A stretch of 43,792 bases of DNA, taken from contig JBFLZB010000016.1 in the NCBI GenBank assembly GCA_040756475.1, positions 1-43,792 of the forward strand. The letters run 5' to 3'. Below, in pieces: positions 23,805 to 31,505 of this stretch. The DNA is from Thermodesulfobacteriota bacterium (GTDB lineage Bacteria; Desulfobacterota; Deferrisomatia; Deferrisomatales; JACRMM01). A program made the translations under genes and the position numbers. Below the pieces are notes generated by a model. The model made no database searches, had not been told where the DNA came from, and saw only the letters and a list, made by a program, of their open reading frames with translations. How positions within the stretch are numbered: the first letter of the stretch is position 1; each line of letters begins with the position of its first letter.

Positions 23805-24497
23805 ATGCAACGACACACGAGCAGGGCGTTTGCGGCGGATCTCGAAGCCTTGCAGGAGAAGGTCCTGCGGATGGGGGCGCTGGTGGAGGACGCCATCGGG
23901 CGGGCCTTGAGCGCACTGGTGGACCGGGACCCCGAGCTGGCTCGGGAGACCATCGGGCGCGACCATTTGGTGAACCGCCTGGAGGTGGAAGTGGACGAGC
24001 ACTGCATCGAGCTCCTGGCCCTGCGCCAACCGGCCGCCGGGGATCTCCGCCTCATCATCACCGGTCTCAAGATCACCACCGATCTCGAGCGCATCGGGGA
24101 CCTCGCGGTGAACCTCTGCGAGCGGGTACTCGAGCTCCTGGAGGCTCCGCCCTTGAAACCCCTCATCGACCTGCCCCGCATGGCGGACCGGGCCCGGGCC
24201 ATGCTGCGCCAGGCCCTCGACGCCTATGTCGCCCGGGATGCCGAACGGGCCCAGGAGGTGTGCGCCCTCGACGACGAGGTGGATCGCTTGAACGACCAGG
24301 TGTTCCGGGAGCTCCTCACCTACATGCTCGAGAACCCCGCTAACATCCCCCGGGCGCTCGGCCTCATCATGATCGGCAAGTACCTGGAGCGCATCGCCGA
24401 CCACGCCACCAACATCTCGGAGATGGTGATCTACCTGGTGAAGGGCAAGGACATCCGTCACACGGTCTGGAAGCGCACGACGCCCCAGGAGGGCTGA
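23805..24497 (+). CDS. phoU: Phosphate-signalling protein PhoU
   Basis: A 230-residue all-helical protein with two PhoU repeats. The metal-binding signatures are visible as LKITTDLERIGDLAVNLCERV (about 90-110) and MIGKYLERIADHATNISEMV (about 190-210), each with the E/D-x3-D-x2-N pattern. PhoU links the Pst transporter to PhoR and damps the regulon under phosphate sufficiency. GAGGA precedes the ATG. It sits between the transporter and phoB-phoR, ending four bases before phoB. Confidence 0.95.
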   Translation: MQRHTSRAFAADLEALQEKVLRMGALVEDAIGRALSALVDRDPELARETIGRDHLVNRLEVEVDEHCIELLALRQPAAGDLRLIITGLKITTDLERIGDLAVNLCERVLELLEAPPLKPLIDLPRMADRARAMLRQALDAYVARDAERAQEVCALDDEVDRLNDQVFRELLTYMLENPANIPRALGLIMIGKYLERIADHATNISEMVIYLVKGKDIRHTVWKRTTPQEG

Positions 24498-24501
24498 AGC
24501 G

Positions 24502-25203
24502 ATGCCCCGCGTCCTCATCGTGGACGACGAGGAAGACCTGCTGGAGCTCCTGGCCTACAACCTGGAGGTCTCGGGCTTCCAGGTGGACCGGGCCCCCACG
24601 GGGCGCCTCGCCGTGGAGCTGGCGGGCCGGCGCACCCCGGACCTCGTCCTCCTGGACGTGATGCTCCCCGACCTCCAGGGCTTCGAGGTGCTGCGCCTCC
24701 TGCGCAGCCGGGAGAAGACCCGGGCGGTCCCGGTCATCCTGCTGACTGCCCGGGGCGAGGAGTCGGACGTGCTCGTGGGCTTCGAGCTCGGGGCCGACGA
24801 CTACGTGGTCAAGCCCTTCAGCCCCCGGGAGCTCCTGGCCCGGGTGCGCGCGGTCCTCAAGCGTTCCCGGGGCGAGGAGCCCGAGCGGCCCCGGCTGCGC
24901 TTCGGGGACCTGGAGCTCGATCTCGACGCCCACCGGGTGCTCCGGGCCGGAGAGGAGCTGGTGCTGGCGCCCCAGGAGTTTCGGCTGCTCGCCTTTCTGG
25001 CCACCCACCCCAACCGGGTCTACTCCCGGGAAGCCCTGATCCAGCAGGCCTGGGACCCGGAGGTGTACGTGGACCCGCGCACCGTGGACGTCCACGTGCG
25101 CCGCCTGCGGGCCCGGGTGGAGCCCGACCCCTCGAACCCCGTTCTCATCGAGACGGTGCGGGGCGCCGGGTACCGCTTCCAGGCCCGCCCCGCCAAGGAG
25201 TGA
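24502..25203 (+). CDS. phoB: Phosphate regulon response regulator PhoB (OmpR family)
   Basis: A 233-residue OmpR-type regulator. The receiver (1-120) has D8-D9-E10, phosphoacceptor D52, T82 and K104. The winged helix (about 130-228) includes LVLAPQEFRLLAFLATHPNRVYSREALIQQAW and the recognition segment VYVDPRTVDVHVRRLRARVEPDPSNPVLIETVRGAGYRF, close to PhoB. It should bind the two Pho-box arrays at 20906-21054. It ends six bases before phoR. Confidence 0.93.
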   Translation: MPRVLIVDDEEDLLELLAYNLEVSGFQVDRAPTGRLAVELAGRRTPDLVLLDVMLPDLQGFEVLRLLRSREKTRAVPVILLTARGEESDVLVGFELGADDYVVKPFSPRELLARVRAVLKRSRGEEPERPRLRFGDLELDLDAHRVLRAGEELVLAPQEFRLLAFLATHPNRVYSREALIQQAWDPEVYVDPRTVDVHVRRLRARVEPDPSNPVLIETVRGAGYRFQARPAKE

Positions 25204-25209
25204 CCCCCG

Positions 25210-26952
25210 GTGGCACGAACCCTCTTCGCCCGACTCGCCGTCCACTCCGCCGTCCTCCTGGTGGTCGTGCTCCTGGTGGCGGGCATGGCGCTCGACCCCT
25301 TCATCGTGGGGCGCGAGACCCGGCGCCTGGAGTTGCGGCTCACGAGCCTCGCGAGCCTCGCGGCGGTGGACCTGCCGCCGGCAGGTCCCGTGCTCCAGGA
25401 GACCGTGCGCCGCAGGGGGGCGGCGGGCGGGTTTCGACTTACGGTGGTCGACCGGGACGGGACGGTGCTCGCCGATTCGGAGTTCGATCCCTCGGGGATG
25501 GAGAACCACGCCGGCCGCCCCGAGATCGCCGCGGCCCGGGCGGGTGCTCGGGGGACGGGGGTGCGCCGCAGCCCCACCCTCGGGGTGGACATGATCTACG
25601 TGGCCGTCCCGGGGCCGCCGGTGGTCCGGGCGGCCCTTCCCCTCACCGACGTCCGCTCCGTGCTCTGGGAGGCCCGCCGGAAGGTGCTCTTCTCGGTGGT
25701 ACCGGCCCTCGCCCTGGCCCTGGGGCTCGCGCTCCTGCTCTCCCGGGGCCTCACCCGCCGGTTCTCGGCCATGGCCGCCTTCGCCGCCCGCCTCGCGGCC
25801 GGGGACTACGGGGCCCGGCTCGCCGTTCACGGCAGCGACGAGCTGGCCGACCTGGAGCGCAGCCTCGGGGATCTTCGCGCCGACCTGGAGCGGCAGGTGG
25901 GCGCCCTCCAGCGGGACCGCAGGCGCCTCCAGGCCCTCGTGGACGGTCTGCCCGACGCCGTGGCCCTGCTGGACGGCGAAGGGCGCCTCGCCGTGGCCAA
26001 CGAGCCCGCGCGCCGGCTCCTGCGCCTGCCCCGGGGAGCCCTCGAGGGGCTGCCCGGGGCGGAGCTGCTGCGCGAGCCGCGCCTCCTGGAGGCCCTGGAC
26101 CGGTTCGGGAAGGAAGGGGGCGCCGCGCCCGAGCCGGTGCGGCTCACCTGGCCCGAGCCCGCCTGCGAGCTGGAGGCGAGGCTGCGGCCGCTTCCCGACC
26201 AGGAGGGGCGCCCCGGGTTGCTCGTGGTGCTGCGCGACCTGACCCGACAGGCCCACCTGGAGCGGGTGCGCACCGACTTCGTGGCCAACCTCTCCCACGA
26301 GCTGCGCACCCCGCTTACCGCCGTGCGGGCGTCGGCCGAGACCCTGCTCGACGGGGCCCTCGAAGACCCCGGGGCAGCCCGCCGGTTCCTGGAGTCCATC
26401 CGGCGAAACGCCCTTCGGCTCGAGACCCTGCTGGCCGACGTCTCCGACCTGGCCCGCATCGAGGCCGGCGCCGAGGACCTGGCAGCCCGGGAGCTCGACG
26501 CCCGCAGTCCGGTGGAGCACGTCCTGGAGCTCTTCCGCGCCGAGGCCGAGGCGGCGGGGGTGACCCTCTCCGGGGAGCTCCCGTCCGAGCCCCTGCCCCT
26601 GGTCTCGGATCCGGACCGGGTGGAGTCGATCCTCGTCAACCTGGTGCAGAACGCCGTGCGCTACACCCCCCGGGGCGGCGCGGTGACCGTGGCCGTGGAG
26701 GCGGCACCCCAGGGGGCGTCCTACCGGGTGCGCGACACCGGCATCGGGATCCCCCCCAAAGACCTCCCCCGGGTCACCGAGCGGTTCTACCGGGTGGACC
26801 CCGGCCGCTCCCGCGCCCAGGGGGGTACGGGCCTCGGGCTCTCCATCGTGAAGCACCTGGTGGAGCTCCTCCGGGGTAACCTGCGGATCGAGAGCGAGCA
26901 CGGAAGAGGCACCGCGGTCACCGTCGTGGTGCCGAACCTGCGGCGGGGGTGA
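25210..26952 (+). CDS. phoR: Phosphate regulon sensor kinase PhoR
   Basis: A 580-residue membrane kinase: membrane helix 10-30, periplasmic sensor about 35-155, second helix about 158-178, HAMP about 180-232, PAS about 240-345, HisKA with H363 in FVANLSHELRTPLTAV, and HATPase with NLVQNAVRYTPRGG, DTGIGIP and GTGLGLSIVKHLV. The large periplasmic domain is like Gram-positive and deltaproteobacterial PhoR rather than the short E. coli form. It starts at a GTG. The transcript may continue into the deacetylase gene, whose start lies 38 bases beyond the stop. Confidence 0.92.
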   Translation: MARTLFARLAVHSAVLLVVVLLVAGMALDPFIVGRETRRLELRLTSLASLAAVDLPPAGPVLQETVRRRGAAGGFRLTVVDRDGTVLADSEFDPSGMENHAGRPEIAAARAGARGTGVRRSPTLGVDMIYVAVPGPPVVRAALPLTDVRSVLWEARRKVLFSVVPALALALGLALLLSRGLTRRFSAMAAFAARLAAGDYGARLAVHGSDELADLERSLGDLRADLERQVGALQRDRRRLQALVDGLPDAVALLDGEGRLAVANEPARRLLRLPRGALEGLPGAELLREPRLLEALDRFGKEGGAAPEPVRLTWPEPACELEARLRPLPDQEGRPGLLVVLRDLTRQAHLERVRTDFVANLSHELRTPLTAVRASAETLLDGALEDPGAARRFLESIRRNALRLETLLADVSDLARIEAGAEDLAARELDARSPVEHVLELFRAEAEAAGVTLSGELPSEPLPLVSDPDRVESILVNLVQNAVRYTPRGGAVTVAVEAAPQGASYRVRDTGIGIPPKDLPRVTERFYRVDPGRSRAQGGTGLGLSIVKHLVELLRGNLRIESEHGRGTAVTVVVPNLRRG

Positions 26953-26990
26953 GGGGGCAGGGCGCGGTTCACCGCGACGGAGGGAGCGCG

Positions 26991-28163
26991 ATGGATGCCG
27001 CCGGAAAGACGGTCTTTCTCTGCGCGGAAGGGATGTGGGCCCGGGGGCACGGGGCATCGCACCCTTTGAAGCCCGAGCGCCTGCGGCGCACCTTCGAGCT
27101 CCTGCGGGCGTACGGCGCCTTCGGCGTCTCCGGCTCGGCCCTGGCGGAGCCGCCCGCCGCAACCCGAGACGAGCTAGCCCTCTTCCACACCGCCGAGTAC
27201 CTGGACGCGGTGGCGGCCCTGAGCCGGGGGGAGGACCGCGCCGATGCCTGGCGGTACGGCTTCGGGCCGGGGGACAACCCCGTGTTCCCCGGAATGTGGG
27301 AGACCGAAGCGCTCAAGGCCGGCGGCGCCCTGGAAGGCGCCCGGCTCCTCCTGGCCGGCCGCGCCCGGACCGCCTTCAGCTTTGCCGGAGGCTTCCACCA
27401 CGCCGGTCCCGCCCTTGCCCACGGGTTCTGCGTCTTCAACGACGCGGCGGTGGTCATCGGCCACCTGCTGCGCGAGGGCCTGCGGGTGGCCTACGTGGAC
27501 GTGGACGTCCACCACTGCGACGGCGTGCAGGACGCCTTCTACGACTCGGACCGGGTGCTCACGGTGTCGCTGCACGAAACGCCGCTCACCCGCTTCCCCG
27601 GAACCGGCTTCCCCGAGGAGGTGGGAGAAGGGCCGGGCCGGGGCTACAGCCTCAACGTGCCCCTGGCCCCCTTCACCACCGACGACGTCTACCTGTGGGC
27701 CTTCCGCCGGGTCGTGCCCCCCGCCGTCCGGCGGTTCGCGCCCGACGTGCTGGTGACCCAACTGGGGGCCGACACCCACTTCTCCGACCCCCTGGCCCAG
27801 CTCCTCCTCACCACCCGGGGGTACGTGCGGGCGGTGGAGGCGCTGCGGGAGCTCGCCGCCCCCACCCGCGGCTGGCTCGCCCTGGGCGGGGGCGGCTACT
27901 GCGTGGAGCTCGTGCCCCGAGCGTGGACCCTGGCCTACGGGATCCTCTCGAACCAGGAATTCCCCGACGCCTTCCCCGAAGCCTACGCCGCGGCCTACGG
28001 CCCGGGGTACCTCCACGACGCCGCAGGCCCGGTGCCCAGCCGGCGGGCGCGGGACGCGGCCTGGGCCTATGCTCGGGCCTCGGTCGAAGCCCTGGCCCGG
28101 GAGGTCGGAGACCTCTGGGGAATCGAGGGCACCCCAACCCGGGGCCCGGAGGGCGAGATGTGA
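26991..28163 (+). CDS. AcuC-type (class I HDAC-like) deacetylase
   Basis: A 390-residue arginase-fold deacetylase. The histidine dyad H136-H137 (GGFHHA), zinc ligands D172, H174 (DVDVHH) and D261 (LGADTH), and catalytic Y303 (GGGGY) are all present. It resembles acetoin-utilisation protein AcuC, which activates acetyl-CoA synthetase by removing acetyl-lysine. The ATG at 26991 is chosen for GGAGG seven bases upstream; a GTG at 26949 overlapping the phoR stop is in frame but has no such site. Its place behind phoR suggests co-transcription; whether it has a phosphate-related role is open. Confidence 0.92.
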   Translation: MDAAGKTVFLCAEGMWARGHGASHPLKPERLRRTFELLRAYGAFGVSGSALAEPPAATRDELALFHTAEYLDAVAALSRGEDRADAWRYGFGPGDNPVFPGMWETEALKAGGALEGARLLLAGRARTAFSFAGGFHHAGPALAHGFCVFNDAAVVIGHLLREGLRVAYVDVDVHHCDGVQDAFYDSDRVLTVSLHETPLTRFPGTGFPEEVGEGPGRGYSLNVPLAPFTTDDVYLWAFRRVVPPAVRRFAPDVLVTQLGADTHFSDPLAQLLLTTRGYVRAVEALRELAAPTRGWLALGGGGYCVELVPRAWTLAYGILSNQEFPDAFPEAYAAAYGPGYLHDAAGPVPSRRARDAAWAYARASVEALAREVGDLWGIEGTPTRGPEGEM

Positions 28164-28269
28164 GGAGTGGGTGGCACCCGGCAACCATCGGGGGCGACGG
28201 AGCTGTGCCGAGGGGGCGACTCGGGGTATTCTGAGCGGGCATTCATTCCTCCCCTGCCCCGAGGCCCCC

Positions 28270-28941
28270 ATGCCCCCTCCCCGCTCCGCTCCCGATGCCC
28301 CCCCTCCCGACCTCCTCCCTTACACCGCGGCGGAAGAGCGCGTCCATGTGGTCACCCACGGCCTCGGTGCGCTGCTGAGCGTCGCCGGCCTGCTTGCGCT
28401 CCTGTGGCTCGCGGCCGAGCGGGACGATCCCTGGCGCATCGCGAGCGCCGCAGTCTACGGTGCCACCCTGGTGGTGCTCTTCGCGGGCTCCACCCTGTAC
28501 CACAGCGCCCGCACCCCTGCCTGGCGCCGTGTGGCCCGCACCCTGGATCACTCCTCCATCTACCTGCTCATCGCCGGCACCTACACGCCGTTCACTCTGG
28601 TGACCCTTCGGGGAGCCTGGGGATGGGCGCTCTTCGGCGCGGTGTGGGGCCTGGCCGCCGTGGGGATCGCCCGGGAGGCGTTGTGCCGCCATCGGCGCAA
28701 GGGAGTCTCCATCGCGCTCTACCTGGGCGTGGGGTGGGTGGTCGTCGTGGCCGCGGGCCCCTTGACGGAGCGGCTGGCCGCGGGCGGACTGGCGCTCCTG
28801 GTCGCGGGGGGCCTGTGCTACACCGTGGGCACGATCTTCTACGGCCTGAAGCGAATCCCGTTCATGCACGCCGTCTGGCACCTGTTCGTGCTGGCCGGGA
28901 GCTGGTGCCATTATGCTGCCGTGGCGATCTACGTGGTGTAG
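28270..28941 (+). CDS. Hemolysin III / PAQR-family membrane protein
   Basis: A 223-residue integral membrane protein with seven predicted helices. Family signatures are ERVHVVTHGLGALLSVAG near residue 23, FAGSTLYHSA near 72-81, LDHSSIYLLIAGTYTPF near 98, and FYGLKRIPFMHAVWHLFVLAGSWCHY at the end. The conserved histidines (H30, H79, H99, plus the C-terminal HxxxH region) match the metal site of PAQR proteins. Named for a Bacillus hemolysin; its physiological role is uncertain. A GAGG lies five bases before the ATG. Confidence 0.93.
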   Translation: MPPPRSAPDAPPPDLLPYTAAEERVHVVTHGLGALLSVAGLLALLWLAAERDDPWRIASAAVYGATLVVLFAGSTLYHSARTPAWRRVARTLDHSSIYLLIAGTYTPFTLVTLRGAWGWALFGAVWGLAAVGIAREALCRHRRKGVSIALYLGVGWVVVVAAGPLTERLAAGGLALLVAGGLCYTVGTIFYGLKRIPFMHAVWHLFVLAGSWCHYAAVAIYVV

Positions 28942-28949
28942 GGCCCAGG

Positions 28950-29020
28950 CGCCCCCAGAATCCACCACCAAATCCGGGGCGGGGTCCGGGAGCCCCGGAG
29001 CGTAGCCCCGTGCCGCATCG
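28950..29020 (-). repeat. Diverged, inverted copy of the ~90-bp promoter-bearing repeat
   Basis: The reverse complement of this stretch matches the repeat at 29091-29178 over its core (GGGGCTCCCGGACCCCGC, then GGTGGTGGATT...GGGGGC) with clear divergence elsewhere. It faces away from the regulator gene. Together with the forward copy it fills most of the 305-base gap between the hemolysin III and XRE-cupin genes and can pair with it over about 20 bases. Confidence 0.65.
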
Positions 29021-29090
29021 ACTGAACCGCCCCAGTCCATGGAACCCGGTGAGGCCAGGCGCACCGGTTCCGCGAGGGATCCCTCCTCCA

Positions 29091-29178
29091 ATTGCCGCGG
29101 ATTGCGGGGCGGAGCGCAGGGGCTCCCGGACCCCGCTTACCACCCAGGCGGTGGATCGAGGGCCCGCCACGCTGTTGA
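29091..29178 (+). repeat. ~90-bp repeat ending in a -35 element (copy A)
   Basis: This 88-base stretch is a diverged copy of 33270-33359. Shared blocks include ATTG(C/T)CGCGGAT, AGCGCAGGGG(C/T)TCCC, CCACCCAGGCGGTGGATCG and CTGTTGA at the end. It is non-coding in both places, oriented with the downstream gene, and its terminal TTGA forms the -35 of the promoter next described. Confidence 0.75.
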
Positions 29179-29203
29179 CCAGGAGAGCACTTTCGTTTAC
29201 AAG
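29175..29203 (+). promoter_or_regulatory. Sigma-70-type promoter of the XRE-cupin gene
   Basis: TTGACC at 29175-29180 and TACAAG at 29198-29203 are separated by exactly 17 bases. A start near 29210 would leave a leader of about 37 bases with GGAG seven bases before the ATG at 29247. The -35 element is the end of the repeat. Confidence 0.6.
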
Positions 29204-29246
29204 GGTCGGAGACGGGAGCTTGCCAAACCTCGGTTGGAGAAATTCC

Positions 29247-29786
29247 ATGCTCGGAAAGAAGCTCAAGACAGCCCGACACGCCCGGGGCCTGAGCCTGGAG
29301 GAGCTGGCCCGAAAGACGGGGTTTTCAAAAAGTTTTTTGTCCCAGATCGAGAACGCGAAGAACTCCCCGTCCATCGCGAGCCTGAAGCGCATCACCCAGG
29401 CCCTGGACGTGAGCATCGGCGAGCTCTTCGAGTCGGACCGGGGCGACCAGATCTATTTCCTCAAGAAGGCGGACCGCATCCCCTTCGAGGTGGTCAAGGA
29501 CAAGGTCATCTTCGAGTTCGGCGCCTCCAAGGTCCCCAACCGCAAGATGGAGGTCATCTTCTTCACCCTGCTCCCCGGGGGGGAGAGCGAAGGGGACTAC
29601 ACCCACGAAGGGGAAGAGTTCGGCACCGTGGTGGAGGGAACGCTCCACCTGGAACTGGGGGGCCGGGAGTACGTGATGGACCCGGGGGATTCCATCTACT
29701 TCAACTCCTCGGTTCCCCACCGGTGGAAGAACACCGGCCCGGCGCCCATGCGGGCGCTGTGGGTCATCACCCCGCCGTCGTTTTGA
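29247..29786 (+). CDS. XRE-family regulator with C-terminal cupin domain
   Basis: A 179-residue regulator. Residues 1-60 are an XRE helix-turn-helix (LKTARHARGLSLEELARKTGFSKSFLSQIENAKNSPSIASLKRI), and 105-175 form a cupin barrel (DYTHEGEEFGTVVEGTLHLELGGREYVMDPGDSIYFNSSVPHRWKN) that normally binds a small ligand or metal. The middle section (DRGDQIYFLKKADRIPFEV) is typical of the PuuR/SutR-like group. It probably controls the DUF2889 and CoA-transferase genes that follow in the same direction; the effector is unknown. Confidence 0.92.
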   Translation: MLGKKLKTARHARGLSLEELARKTGFSKSFLSQIENAKNSPSIASLKRITQALDVSIGELFESDRGDQIYFLKKADRIPFEVVKDKVIFEFGASKVPNRKMEVIFFTLLPGGESEGDYTHEGEEFGTVVEGTLHLELGGREYVMDPGDSIYFNSSVPHRWKNTGPAPMRALWVITPPSF

Positions 29787-29834
29787 CCAGGGGGCTCGGG
29801 GGGGATGGGTGAGGCCCCGGGATTCCCCTGTAAA

Positions 29835-29904
29835 ATCGCTATCGGTATCGCGATCGGTATCGACATGGGGTTCGATACCGATACCGATACCGATACGGAT
29901 ACGG
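29835..29904. repeat. GATACC/GGTATC hexamer repeat, inverted arms
   Basis: The left arm (29835-29863) holds ATCGGTATCG units; the right arm (29872-29904) has five consecutive units close to GATACC. ATCGGTATCGA and TCGATACCGAT pair over 11 bases around an eight-base loop (CATGGGGT). It ends six bases before the ribosome-binding region of the DUF2889 gene. Confidence 0.8.
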
Positions 29905-29914
29905 AAGAGGCGAA

Positions 29915-30367
29915 ATGGACATCTTCCAGCGAAGCATCCACTCCAACGTCAAGCGCCGCGGCGAAGACCACCTCCTGGTGACGAGCTCGCTGCTGGACCT
30001 GGAGCACTCCATCCACTTCGAGATGGTGGTGCGGATCTCCACGGCCACCATCGAGGCCGCCAAGGGGGCCATGAGCAAGACCCCGCTCACCCTGTGCCTG
30101 CGGGGCACCGAGGGGATCTCGGAGCTGGTGGGGCTCACGATCGGCCGCGGCGTGGTGCGGCAAATCCAGGGGCGGCTCGGAGGTCCGCGGGGCTGCGCCC
30201 ACATGGTGGAGCTCATCCTCGACGCGGTGCGGCTGGTGTCGATGCTCCTCATCGGCGACACGGTCAACTACTGGAGCGAGCTCAAGGAGGAGATGACCGA
30301 GGAGGAGATCGTGGCCCGGGGCAAGGAGAAGCTCAAGAACACCTGCCTCGTGTTCGCGGAGCCTTAA
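29915..30367 (+). CDS. DUF2889 domain protein
   Basis: A 150-residue cytoplasmic protein matching DUF2889: N-terminal RSIHSNVKRRGEDHLLVTSSLLDLEHSIHFEMVV and C-terminal CAHMVELILDAVRLV, with a conserved cysteine-histidine pair near 92-94. Biochemical function unknown. GAGG precedes the ATG. It lies between an XRE-cupin regulator and a glutaconate-type CoA-transferase pair, flanked on both sides by hexamer-repeat spacers, which suggests a role in the same acyl-CoA pathway (inference). Confidence 0.85.
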   Translation: MDIFQRSIHSNVKRRGEDHLLVTSSLLDLEHSIHFEMVVRISTATIEAAKGAMSKTPLTLCLRGTEGISELVGLTIGRGVVRQIQGRLGGPRGCAHMVELILDAVRLVSMLLIGDTVNYWSELKEEMTEEEIVARGKEKLKNTCLVFAEP

Positions 30368-30390
30368 CCGCCCCGCAGACGGTCCATCGT

Positions 30391-30457
30391 CGGTATCGGG
30401 ATCGATGGCGATACCGATCCCGATAGCGATGGCGATACCGATGGCGATGGCGATGGG
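30391..30457. repeat. GATACC/GATGGC hexamer repeat, inverted arms
   Basis: A run of hexamers of the type CGATGG/CGATAC follows the DUF2889 stop. TATCGGGATCG (30394-30404) and CGATCCCGATA (30415-30425) form a perfect 11-bp stem, and a tail of GATGGC units follows. It is the same hexamer family as the repeat before DUF2889, so the gene is bracketed by the two. Confidence 0.8.
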
Positions 30458-30478
30458 AGCAAGGGCGAGGGCGTTGAC

Positions 30479-31399
30479 ATGCAGACCAAGCGGGTGACGC
30501 TGGAAGAGGCCATCGGGCAGTTCGTGCACGACGGCGACGCGGTGGTGCTGGGGACCGCCCTGGAATCCCTCATCCCCTTTGCCGCCGGGTACGAGATGGT
30601 CCGCCAGGGCCGGCTGGATCTGACGCTGGTGGGGCCCATCTCCGACATGCTCTTCGACGTGCTCGTGGGGGCAGGCTGCGTCCACCGGGTGGAAGCCGCC
30701 TGGGTGGGAAACGTGATGATGGGGACGGGCTACAACTACCGGCGGGCGGTGGAGGACGGCGTGCCCCGCCCCATCGAGGTGGTGGAGCACTCGAACCTCA
30801 CGCTCCAGGCCGGGCTCAAGGCCGCCGCCCAGGGGCTTCCGTACCTGCCCACCCGAACCGCGCTGGGAAGCACGATCCTGGAGCGCAACCCCGGACTGAC
30901 GACCACCCGCTGCCCCTTCACCGGCGAGGCGCTGGTCGCCGTGCGCGCCATCCAGCCCGACGTGGCCGTGCTCCACGTGCAGCGGGCCGACGCCCGGGGC
31001 AACGCCCACGTGTGGGGCAACCTGGGGGTAACCCAGGAGGCCGCCCTGGCGGCCCGGAAGGTGGTCCTGGTGGCGGAGGAGATCGTTGCCCCGTCGGTCA
31101 TCGCCAGCGATCCCAACCGCACCTTGATCCCGGGGTTCCTGGTCTCGGCCGTGGCCGAAGTGCCGGGGGGTAGCCACCCTTCCCCCTGCCAGGGCTACTC
31201 CAACCGTGATCACGGCTTCTACTCCGCCTACCACGCCGCGAGCCGCACCCGGAAGGGCTTCCTGGAGTGGCTCGACCGGTACGTCCTGGACCCCGGCAGC
31301 CACGCCGGGTATCGGGAGCTCCTCCGGGGAGAGGGCCGGCTCGACGCCCTCGCCGTGGCCGAGCACGCATACTCCGCACCGGTGGATTACGGATACTAG
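30479..31399 (+). CDS. CoA-transferase subunit A (glutaconate CoA-transferase-like)
   Basis: A 306-residue class I CoA-transferase alpha subunit (TLEEAIGQFVHDGDAVVLGTALESLIPFAAGYEMVRQGRLDLTLVGPISDMLFD...). Features include GAGCVHRVEAAWVGNV, and VAVLHVQRADARGNAHVWGNLGVTQEAALAARKVVLVAEEIV. The C-terminal CQGYSNRDHGFYSAYHAASR is usual for GctA-like subunits of dicarboxyl or ring-cleavage acyl-CoA pathways. GAGGG lies seven bases before the ATG. It pairs with the beta subunit 106 bases downstream; the acyl substrate cannot be told. Confidence 0.92.
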   Translation: MQTKRVTLEEAIGQFVHDGDAVVLGTALESLIPFAAGYEMVRQGRLDLTLVGPISDMLFDVLVGAGCVHRVEAAWVGNVMMGTGYNYRRAVEDGVPRPIEVVEHSNLTLQAGLKAAAQGLPYLPTRTALGSTILERNPGLTTTRCPFTGEALVAVRAIQPDVAVLHVQRADARGNAHVWGNLGVTQEAALAARKVVLVAEEIVAPSVIASDPNRTLIPGFLVSAVAEVPGGSHPSPCQGYSNRDHGFYSAYHAASRTRKGFLEWLDRYVLDPGSHAGYRELLRGEGRLDALAVAEHAYSAPVDYGY

Positions 31400-31406
31400 T
31401 CGTGAT

Positions 31407-31497
31407 GCGTGAGACGTGAGACGTGAAGCGTGAAGGGCAGGAGCCGATGAGCCCGCTTCACGTCTCACGCTTCACGCTTCACGTCTCACGCTTCACG
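31407..31497. repeat. GTGAGAC/GTGAAGC heptamer repeat, inverted arms
   Basis: Left arm 31407-31435 has four heptamers (GTGAGAC twice, GTGAAGC, GTGAAG). The right arm 31456-31497 has six in reverse complement (CTTCACG, TCTCACG in mixed order). The arms pair over about 28 bases around a 20-base loop, almost filling the gap between the CoA-transferase subunits. Confidence 0.85.
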
Positions 31498-31505
31498 AGC
31501 AAGCC

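Noticed and set aside
24367-27162. 931-residue minus-strand frame opposite phoB and phoR
   Set aside because: Composition is Gly/Pro/Arg/His-rich shadow coding; phoU, phoB and phoR on the other strand have complete motif sets.
29322-29340. T-rich stretch resembling a terminator
   Set aside because: It lies inside the helix-turn-helix codons of the XRE-cupin gene and has no stable GC-rich stem.
31407-31497. CRISPR array
   Set aside because: Units are seven bases with no spacers of constant length and no cas genes; it is an inverted tandem repeat.
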